Positions 7,126-13,753 of a stretch of DNA of 13,753 bases are shown here, one piece after another. The stretch's first letter is position 1, and each line of letters opens with the position of its first letter. Source of the DNA: Beijerinckiaceae bacterium (GTDB lineage Bacteria > Pseudomonadota > Alphaproteobacteria > Rhizobiales > Beijerinckiaceae). The notes beneath the pieces were generated by a model. That model had not been told where the DNA came from. It saw nothing but the letters and a program-made list of their open reading frames with translations, and did no database searches. Where the stretch lies: the NCBI GenBank assembly GCA_947458675.1, contig CANHAW010000016.1, positions 1 to 13,753 of the forward strand. The letters are read 5' to 3'. The translations under genes and the position numbers were made by a program.

Positions 7126-8732
7126 TCGCCGTCACGCAACAGGCGGCGGATGACCTTTCCGCTTGTCGTCAACGGCAATTCCTTGATGAAGGCGATTTCG
7201 CGCGGATATTCATGCGCCGACAAACGCGCACGCACAAAGCCCTTGATCTCTTCGGCCAAAGCATCGGAGGGCGCATAGCCCGCTTTCAAAACTATAAAGG
7301 CTTTGACGATTTCCGTGCGCAAAGCATCGGGCTTGCCGACCGCCGCGCCGATCTGGACGGCGGGGTGACGCAACAGACAATCCTCGATTTCGCCGGGGCC
7401 GATGCGATAGCCAGACGAGGTGATCACATCGTCATCGCGTCCGATGAAATGGACATAACCATCTTTGTCCTGGCGGGCGAGATCGCCCGTCGTCATCCAG
7501 TCGCCAATGAATTTTTCGGCTGTTGCTTTGGGCTTTTTCCAATATTCGAGAAACATCACAGGATTGGGCCGGCGAATGGCCACCTGGCCCATTTCATCTG
7601 GCTCGCACAGACTGCCGTCGCCCCGAATGACGGCAACATCATGCCCCGGCACCGCGCGCCCGATGGCGCCGGCGCGCGACACGCCAATAGCGGCGCAAGA
7701 TGCGAGCACGAGATTGCATTCGGTCTGCCCATAAAATTCATTGATCGTCAGGCCAAAGGCTTGCCGGCCCCATTCATAGACTTCTGCGCCAAGCGATTCG
7801 CCGCCTGAGGCCAAGGTGCGCAGATCGAGCCGGAATTTTTTGCGCGGCTCTGGAATGGCGCGCAACATGCGCAAAGCGGTTGGCGGAATGAAAGCATTGC
7901 GGACCTGCGCTTCATCGATCAATGCGAGGGCTGCTTCCGGATCGAAACGTTCAAATCGTCGCGCCACGACAGGCACGCCAAGATAGAGCGATGGCAGAAG
8001 GACATTCAGCAATCCACCCGCCCAAGCCCAATCGGCCGGTGTCCACATGCGATCTCGCGCCTGCGGCAGAAATTCATGCGGAAATTGCACGCCGGGAATA
8101 TGTCCGAGCAAAACGCGATGCCCATGCAGCGCCCCTTTCGCCTGTCCCGTCGTGCCCGATGTGTAGATCATCATGGCTGGATCATCGGCGGCCGTATCGC
8201 GCGCTTCATGGTTCGGCATTTCGCGGGCCATATCGGCCGCAAGATCACGCACGCCGCCATCGGCTCCATTGGCGCTCCAGATCACGCGCAAATCCGGCAA
8301 GCCGGCAATGCTGCGAATTTTTGCAACACCGGCGGCATCCGTGACAAGGGCGGCGCATTGCGAATCGGTGAGCCGATATTCCAGAGCATCGGCGCCAAAC
8401 AAAGCCGCCAGCGGCAGGGCAATCGCACCGATTTTGTAAATGGCAATATGCGCGATCAGGGTCTCGGGCGATTGCGGCAGCAATATTCCAACGCGCTCAC
8501 CGGGGCGCAGGCCCTGGCGCAGCATGGCATTGGCCAGCCTGTTGGAAGCCCGGCGGAGATCTTCATATGAATGAGTGACCAGGCCACCCGCCGTCCATTG
8601 GATCAGGGCCGGACGATCGGGCTCAAGGCGGGCCCAGGCATCGCAAATAGCGGTTCCTATATTGAACCGCTCGGGCACAGACCAATGAAAGTCGCGGACC
8701 AAAGTCTCGTAAGCGGCGACCGGGCGCAGCAT
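7122..8732 (-). CDS. AMP-forming acyl-/acetyl-CoA synthetase-like enzyme
   Basis: A 536-residue member of the ANL superfamily, which adenylates a carboxylic acid with ATP and transfers the acyl group to CoA. Motifs in order: the phosphate-binding loop YTSGTTGQAKG (190-200), YGQTE (334-338), TGD (415-417), the hinge region GRDDDVITSSGYRIGPGEIE (431-450), and the C-terminal catalytic lysine in TTSGKVIRR (K526). All residues expected of an active enzyme are present. The sequence style is that of short- or medium-chain acyl-CoA synthetases related to acetyl-CoA synthetase. Lengths near 540 residues are typical of this group, shorter than Acs at about 650. The substrate cannot be read from the sequence. 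Start: AAGGA lies upstream of the ATG at 8732. The gene is divergent from the ParA-like gene and convergent with the GTPase. Confidence 0.93.
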   Translation of the reverse strand: MLRPVAAYETLVRDFHWSVPERFNIGTAICDAWARLEPDRPALIQWTAGGLVTHSYEDLRRASNRLANAMLRQGLRPGERVGILLPQSPETLIAHIAIYKIGAIALPLAALFGADALEYRLTDSQCAALVTDAAGVAKIRSIAGLPDLRVIWSANGADGGVRDLAADMAREMPNHEARDTAADDPAMMIYTSGTTGQAKGALHGHRVLLGHIPGVQFPHEFLPQARDRMWTPADWAWAGGLLNVLLPSLYLGVPVVARRFERFDPEAALALIDEAQVRNAFIPPTALRMLRAIPEPRKKFRLDLRTLASGGESLGAEVYEWGRQAFGLTINEFYGQTECNLVLASCAAIGVSRAGAIGRAVPGHDVAVIRGDGSLCEPDEMGQVAIRRPNPVMFLEYWKKPKATAEKFIGDWMTTGDLARQDKDGYVHFIGRDDDVITSSGYRIGPGEIEDCLLRHPAVQIGAAVGKPDALRTEIVKAFIVLKAGYAPSDALAEEIKGFVRARLSAHEYPREIAFIKELPLTTSGKVIRRLLRDGD

Positions 8733-8912
8733 GCGAACTCATCCTTCGGTTGCTGACTTTGGGGCACCTTATGGGCGGGCTGGCAGGCAGGCAAGCGCCC
8801 GGTCCGGGCCCGGCCGCCCCTTATACGTCTCAGTTTCTGCAATCTATATTGCGCAAGCGGAGATTCGTGTACTATCCATAGCCGAGTTCAAGCCATTTTT
8901 TTGGAGTTTCAA
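8733..8912. promoter_or_regulatory. Divergent intergenic region upstream of the ATPase pair
   Basis: This 180-nt gap must hold the start signals for both the CoA synthetase and the ParA-like gene. It contains a GC-rich palindrome, GCCCGGTCCGGGC (8797-8809), an 8-bp palindrome TTGCGCAA (8849-8856), and TACTAT (8870-8875), a possible -10 for the plus-strand gene. TTGCGC sits 15 nt upstream of that -10, which is short for a sigma-70 spacer. GGAG at 8903-8906 is the ribosome site of the gene starting at 8913. None of these sites is certain. Confidence 0.35.
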
Positions 8913-9626
8913 ATGAAGCCTGCCGTCATTTTGGTCGGTGCCGACAAGGGGGGCGTTGGCAAGACCACGATTTCCCGGGCGGTCCTCGATTATCTCGCAG
9001 CCAAGGGCATTTCCGCCCGCGCCTTCGACACGGAATCGCCGCGCGGCGCCCTTCATCGCTTTCACCCGCACGAGACCAATATCGTCGATATTACGGAAAC
9101 CGCCGACCAGATGAAAATTCTGGATACGCTCTCGGGTTCTTCCGTGCGCGCGACCGTGATCGATGTGCGCGCCGGACAAATGTCGGAAACCTTGCGCGTC
9201 CTTGAGGATGTCGGCTTTCTCGATGCAGTCAAAGACGGCCAGATCACATTCATCGTCGTGCATGTGCTTGGACCCTCGGTTTCCTCATTGGGAGAGATTG
9301 CTGAAATCGCTCCCTTTATGGACGATGCGCATTATTTCCTGGCGAAGAACCACATCAACGACACCACATTTTTTGAATGGGATCCGCAGACCTATGCATC
9401 CTATTTCGGTGACGTGAAATGCGCCGGCGAGATCACAATCCCCAAGCTCGATGAAATGGCTTACGAGCAGGTCGAGCTGAATGGCGTGCCGTTTGCGAGC
9501 TTCATTGCAGGCAAGCAGGGCTCCTTTGTTCTGCGTGGCTATGTGCGCACCTGGTTGCGCAATATCTCGAGCGAGCTCGATGTTATTGGCCTGCACACTC
9601 TGGTTTCGCCCGAATTGCGACGCTGA
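8913..9626 (+). CDS. ParA/MinD/TraL-like P-loop ATPase
   Basis: A 237-residue cytoplasmic ATPase of the deviant Walker A (SIMIBI) class. The P-loop ADKGGVGKTT (10-19) carries both the signature lysine (K12), which in this class reaches across a dimer, and the phosphate-binding lysine (K17). Other visible parts are an acidic residue after strand 2 (FDTES, D39) and a Walker B-like ATVIDVRAG (80-88, D84). No DNA-binding helix-turn-helix, signal peptide or membrane segment is seen, and no parB or centromere is adjacent. The style recalls TraL/MobD-type ATPases more than chromosomal ParA, but I cannot name the family. Start: GGAG is 6 nt upstream of the ATG at 8913; an in-frame TTG at 8901 is less likely. 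The next gene begins 23 nt downstream and encodes a diverged paralogue. Confidence 0.85.
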   Translation: MKPAVILVGADKGGVGKTTISRAVLDYLAAKGISARAFDTESPRGALHRFHPHETNIVDITETADQMKILDTLSGSSVRATVIDVRAGQMSETLRVLEDVGFLDAVKDGQITFIVVHVLGPSVSSLGEIAEIAPFMDDAHYFLAKNHINDTTFFEWDPQTYASYFGDVKCAGEITIPKLDEMAYEQVELNGVPFASFIAGKQGSFVLRGYVRTWLRNISSELDVIGLHTLVSPELRR

Positions 9627-9649
9627 CTGGAAGCGGCAAGGATCGCAGC

Positions 9650-10369
9650 ATGAGCAGGATACCTGCCTATATCGTTTGCTCCCCCTTCGCCCGATGCGGG
9701 TCGACGACGATTGCGCGACTCCTTGCCGATTTCCATCTGCTTGAACAACGCGAGCTGACCCTGTTTGAGACGAACAGCCAATCGCCTGTGCTGGAAAACT
9801 GGTTCCCGGACATCTGCAACGTTGTCGATCTGATGACAACGCGCGGTCAGATGGACCTGTTCGATCAGATGATTTTCGCCGAGCCGCAAACGCGGATCGC
9901 GGAAATATGTTCAGGCTATTACCGCGCGTTTTTCATGCAGGCGCGCGAGATAGGTTTTTTCGAGGAGGCTGAAAGCCGCGGCTATCATCCTGTCATTGTT
10001 TTTGTCAGCAATGGCTCGCATATTTCGGTCGAGGCCATGACGACGCTTCACGCTTTATGGCCGAGCGTCACCAAAGTCGTGGCGATCAATGAAGGGTTGG
10101 TGCGGCTGGGCAAAAATTTGCACGACCATCTCGCCGCTTTTCCGACGGAATTGTCGTTTCAGATTCCAGCGCTTGAGGGCCTTCCGCGCCGCGAATTTGA
10201 GGCGCCCGATTTTTCGATTTCCAATTTCTTCGTCTCGACGCCGCCCGACGACATGTCGCTCGTTGTCCGGGCCGATTTGCGCAATTGGATGCGTCGCGTC
10301 TTCACGCAATTCCACAGTCATGAATTGCGGATGGCATTCGACAATGCGCGCTATTTGATGCGCGCCTGA
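9650..10369 (+). CDS. Degenerate P-loop paralogue of the upstream ATPase (pseudo-ATPase candidate)
   Basis: A 239-residue protein that aligns by eye with the product of the gene just upstream. Its N-terminus has strand-loop-helix form but reads SPFARCGSTT (11-20), so the signature lysine is F13 and the phosphate-binding lysine is S18. The strand-2 acid is E40 (D39 in the partner) and the Walker B acid is E85 (D84). Parallel segments elsewhere include NVVDLMTTRGQMDLFDQM versus NIVDITETADQMKILDTL, and REIGFFEEA versus EDVGFLDAV. The C-termini also match (ADLRNWMRR versus GYVRTWLRN). The frame is intact, so it is not a decaying pseudogene. It probably no longer hydrolyses ATP and may act as a partner or regulator of the first protein; that is inference. 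It ends 2 nt before the convergent atpC stop. Confidence 0.82.
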   Translation: MSRIPAYIVCSPFARCGSTTIARLLADFHLLEQRELTLFETNSQSPVLENWFPDICNVVDLMTTRGQMDLFDQMIFAEPQTRIAEICSGYYRAFFMQAREIGFFEEAESRGYHPVIVFVSNGSHISVEAMTTLHALWPSVTKVVAINEGLVRLGKNLHDHLAAFPTELSFQIPALEGLPRREFEAPDFSISNFFVSTPPDDMSLVVRADLRNWMRRVFTQFHSHELRMAFDNARYLMRA

Positions 10370-10371
10370 TC

Positions 10372-10773
10372 TTAGAGGTTGAGAGCCGAACGCAATTCGC
10401 GCAGTTGATCGCGGCGCAATTGCGCAGCGGCCAGCTGCGCATCATTGCTTGCGTCTTCGACATCTTCTTCAGCCGCGCGCAATTCAGCATCGATCTTCGC
10501 AGCATCGAGCTCGGCGACCGGAATGGCCTGTTCGGCAAGAATGGTCAGACCCTTGGGCGACACATCGGCAAAACCGCCGCGCACAAAGAGACGGCTGGAT
10601 TTGCTGGCTGATTCGACAATTTCAACGACGCCGGGACGAATGGTCGACATGACCGGCCCATGATTGGCGAGGACTGTGAAGGCACCCTCGGATCCGGGCA
10701 CGACAACCTGCTCGACCTCACCTGAAAAGATGAGACGTTCGGGCGAGACGAGCTCGAAATGAAAAGCGGCCAT
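10372..10773 (-). CDS. atpC: F1 ATP synthase epsilon subunit
   Basis: The epsilon subunit is part of the central stalk of F1Fo ATP synthase, couples gamma rotation to Fo and can inhibit ATP hydrolysis. The 133-residue product has the N-terminal beta-sandwich hallmarks '[22 protein letters not shown]' style (5-27), '[19 protein letters not shown]' (30-48) and 'FVRGGFADV', followed by the C-terminal helical pair (about 85-133), which is Ala/Glu/Arg-rich. Length is normal for the family. GGAG lies 7 nt upstream of the ATG at 10773. It is the last gene of the atp operon. No terminator follows before the convergent gene, which ends only 2 nt away. Confidence 0.96.
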   Translation of the reverse strand: MAAFHFELVSPERLIFSGEVEQVVVPGSEGAFTVLANHGPVMSTIRPGVVEIVESASKSSRLFVRGGFADVSPKGLTILAEQAIPVAELDAAKIDAELRAAEEDVEDASNDAQLAAAQLRRDQLRELRSALNL

Positions 10774-10792
10774 AAACTATCTCCAACCGGGG

Positions 10793-10828
10793 CATGCAGA
10801 CGGAGCGCGCCAATGCGCGCCCCGCATG
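10793..10828 (-). other. Intercistronic stem-loop between atpD and atpC
   Basis: Ten nt after the atpD stop the minus strand can fold into a 9-bp stem (arms 10823-10815 and 10810-10802, one G-U pair) with the 4-nt loop AUUG. An outer 5-bp stem (10828-10824 with 10797-10793) is possible across a 4-nt one-sided bulge. No U-tract follows, so it is not a standard terminator. It may protect or process the mRNA or lower atpC output. Confidence 0.5.
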
Positions 10829-10837
10829 ATCTCAGTA

Positions 10838-12295
<1,458 letters not shown>

Positions 12296-12309
12296 TCACT
12301 GATGATGGG

Positions 12310-13185
12310 TCAGAGCGCTTCGGCGCCCGAGATGATTTCGATGAGTTCTTTGGTGATCATTGCCTGACGCGAACGGTTGTACGTGATCGTCTGCTTTTTG
12401 ATCATGTCGCCGGCGTTGCGGGTGGCATTGTCCATCGAGCTCATGCGCGCGCCCTGTTCGGATGCGGCATTTTCAAGCAGCGCCCTGAACACCTGCACCG
12501 AAATATTGCGCGGCAGAAGCGCATCGAGAATGCCGGCTTCGCTTGGCTCATATTCATAAGCCGCCTGCGCGCCGCCCGCCGATTCCGCTGCCGTAAATTG
12601 CGCCGGAATGAGCTGAAGAGCCGTCGGGATCTGTGCGATCACCGAGCGGAAACGCGCGAAGAAGATAGTGCAGACATCATATTCGCCGGCCTCGAAGAGC
12701 GAGATGATCTTGCGGCCGATCGGATCGGCATCGCTGAAGGCCATCTGCTTGACCGAGCGAAGTTCGATCAGCTCGATGATCTGCTTTTCGAACTGGCGGC
12801 GGAGCTGATCATAGCCCTTTTTGCCGACGCAGATGATTTTCACCGTCTTGCCCGCCGCCATCAGCGCATTGGCGCGCTCGCGCGCAAGTCGCACGATCGA
12901 CGAGTTGAACGCGCCGCAAAGGCCGCGCTCAGCCGTGCAGACAACGAGCAGATGCACATTGTCGCGACCATTGCCGGACAGAAGCGCAGGGCCAGTGCCC
13001 GGCGTCATATTGCCTGCAATATTGGCCAGCACCGCTTCCATGCGCTCGGCATAGGGACGCGCCGCCTCAGCCGCCAGCTGCGCACGACGCAGCTTCGCCG
13101 CCGCGACCATTTGCATGGCCTTGGTGATCTTCTGCGTCGCCTTGACGGAGGCGATGCGGTTACGCAGGTCCTTCAATGAAGGCAT
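12310..13185 (-). CDS. atpG: F1 ATP synthase gamma subunit
   Basis: The rotor shaft of F1 ATP synthase. The 291-residue product has the conserved N-terminal helix '[27 protein letters not shown]' style (6-32), the central '[14 protein letters not shown]' segment (about 91-104), and the C-terminal helix with '[13 protein letters not shown]' and '[16 protein letters not shown]', all typical of bacterial gamma. Length is normal. The start at 13185 has only a weak purine-rich site upstream, and a stem-loop lies in the 67-nt gap after atpA. It is followed by atpD after 23 nt. Confidence 0.97.
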   Translation of the reverse strand: MPSLKDLRNRIASVKATQKITKAMQMVAAAKLRRAQLAAEAARPYAERMEAVLANIAGNMTPGTGPALLSGNGRDNVHLLVVCTAERGLCGAFNSSIVRLARERANALMAAGKTVKIICVGKKGYDQLRRQFEKQIIELIELRSVKQMAFSDADPIGRKIISLFEAGEYDVCTIFFARFRSVIAQIPTALQLIPAQFTAAESAGGAQAAYEYEPSEAGILDALLPRNISVQVFRALLENAASEQGARMSSMDNATRNAGDMIKKQTITYNRSRQAMITKELIEIISGAEAL

Positions 13186-13216
13186 GATGTGTCCGCTTCA
13201 CTCGGGATCGGGAACC

Positions 13217-13240
13217 CCCTCGCACATGACTGCGCGAGGG
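13217..13240 (-). other. Intercistronic stem-loop between atpA and atpG
   Basis: On the minus strand, arms at 13240-13232 and 13225-13217 form a 9-bp GC-rich stem with one G-U pair and a 6-nt loop (AGUCAU), 12 nt after the atpA stop. No U-tract follows, so a full terminator is not supported. It has the same architecture as the atpD-atpC element: 9 bp with one G-U, shortly after a stop codon. Confidence 0.5.
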
Positions 13241-13252
13241 TGATGAAGGTGT

Positions 13253-13753
13253 TTAGGCAAAGCTCTTGGCGAAAGCGTCGACAGCTGCTTTCAGCTTGCC
13301 GGCCGTCTCGTCGTTCAGGTCCTTGGTGGTCCGGATCGAGTCGAGAATGTCGGTATGCTTTGTGCGCAGCGCGGCGAGCAGGCCGTCTTCGAAAGCGCGG
13401 ACCCGGTTGACCGGGATCGCATCGAGATAGCCGTTGACGCCGGCATAGATCACAGCCGTCTGCTCTTCCATCTTCAGCGGCGAGAATTGCGGCTGCTTCA
13501 GGAGTTCGGTCAGGCGCGCACCGCGGTTGAGCAGACGCTGCGTCACCGCATCGAGATCGGAACCGAATTGCGCGAAGGCCGCCATTTCGCGGTATTGCGC
13601 AAGCTCGCCCTTGATCTTGCCGGCGACTTTCTTCGTCGCCTTGGTCTGCGCGGCGGAGCCGACGCGCGACACGGACAGACCGACGTTCACCGCCGGGCGA
13701 ATACCCTGGTAGAACAGGTCCGTCTCAAGGAAGATCTGGCCGTCGGTGATCGA
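13253..13753 (-). CDS. atpA: F1 ATP synthase alpha subunit (C-terminal 166 residues)
   Basis: The non-catalytic nucleotide-binding subunit of F1. Only the last 166 codons and the TAA stop are in the window; the frame is open to the right edge and the full protein is about 510 residues. The visible part begins with '[14 protein letters not shown]' and '[20 protein letters not shown]', the conserved end of the nucleotide-binding domain. The C-terminal helical domain follows, with '[18 protein letters not shown]' and '[13 protein letters not shown]'. An internal GTG at 13690 is not a start. It is the first visible gene of the operon; the delta gene (atpH) should lie just to the right. Confidence 0.97.
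   Translation of the reverse strand, partial: SITDGQIFLETDLFYQGIRPAVNVGLSVSRVGSAAQTKATKKVAGKIKGELAQYREMAAFAQFGSDLDAVTQRLLNRGARLTELLKQPQFSPLKMEEQTAVIYAGVNGYLDAIPVNRVRAFEDGLLAALRTKHTDILDSIRTTKDLNDETAGKLKAAVDAFAKSFA

Noticed and set aside
8901..8912. TTG start for the ParA-like gene
   Set aside because: The TTG overlaps the GGAG ribosome site that serves the ATG at 8913, and the P-loop strand starts right after that ATG.

Overview
The window reads as chromosomal DNA of an aerobic alphaproteobacterium, most likely Hyphomicrobiales (Rhizobiales). The reasons are the CobS/CobT aerobic cobaltochelatase genes beside a J-domain gene and a divergent bolA, the five-gene F1 order atpH-A-G-D-C (here read from the minus strand), and high GC with strong codon bias. 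That bias leaves long open frames opposite the real genes. I see no rRNA, tRNA, CRISPR array, insertion sequence or prophage gene.

Left block, minus strand (about 1-3940): a J-domain protein, then cobS, a DUF4160 protein, a DUF2442 protein and cobT, which runs off the left edge. From cobS onward the genes are packed with overlaps: DUF4160 and DUF2442 overlap by 46 nt and DUF2442 and cobT share ATGA. A two-gene cassette that looks like a toxin-antitoxin or accessory pair is therefore wired into the middle of the cobaltochelatase operon. Divergent from this block is bolA.

Middle block (about 4568-8732): a secreted D-Ala-D-Ala carboxypeptidase (peptidase S11) with a lysine-rich tail shares ATGA with a COG0523/CobW-family metal GTPase that carries a long His-rich loop. 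Convergent to the GTPase is an acyl/acetyl-CoA synthetase-like enzyme. The two stop codons lie inside one CTAG.

Right block (8913-10369, plus strand): two adjacent genes encode proteins that can be aligned with each other end to end. The first has an intact deviant Walker A motif of the ParA/MinD type. The second has lost both P-loop lysines and has acidic substitutions at the other nucleotide-site positions. This looks like an ATPase/pseudo-ATPase pair of unknown function and is the best candidate for an undescribed system here. It ends 2 nt from the end of atpC.

Far right (10372-13753, minus strand): atpA (partial), atpG, atpD and atpC, the catalytic F1 part of the ATP synthase. Two of the three intercistronic gaps contain a GC-rich stem-loop without a U-tract, which may tune subunit stoichiometry. 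The operon promoter lies outside the window.
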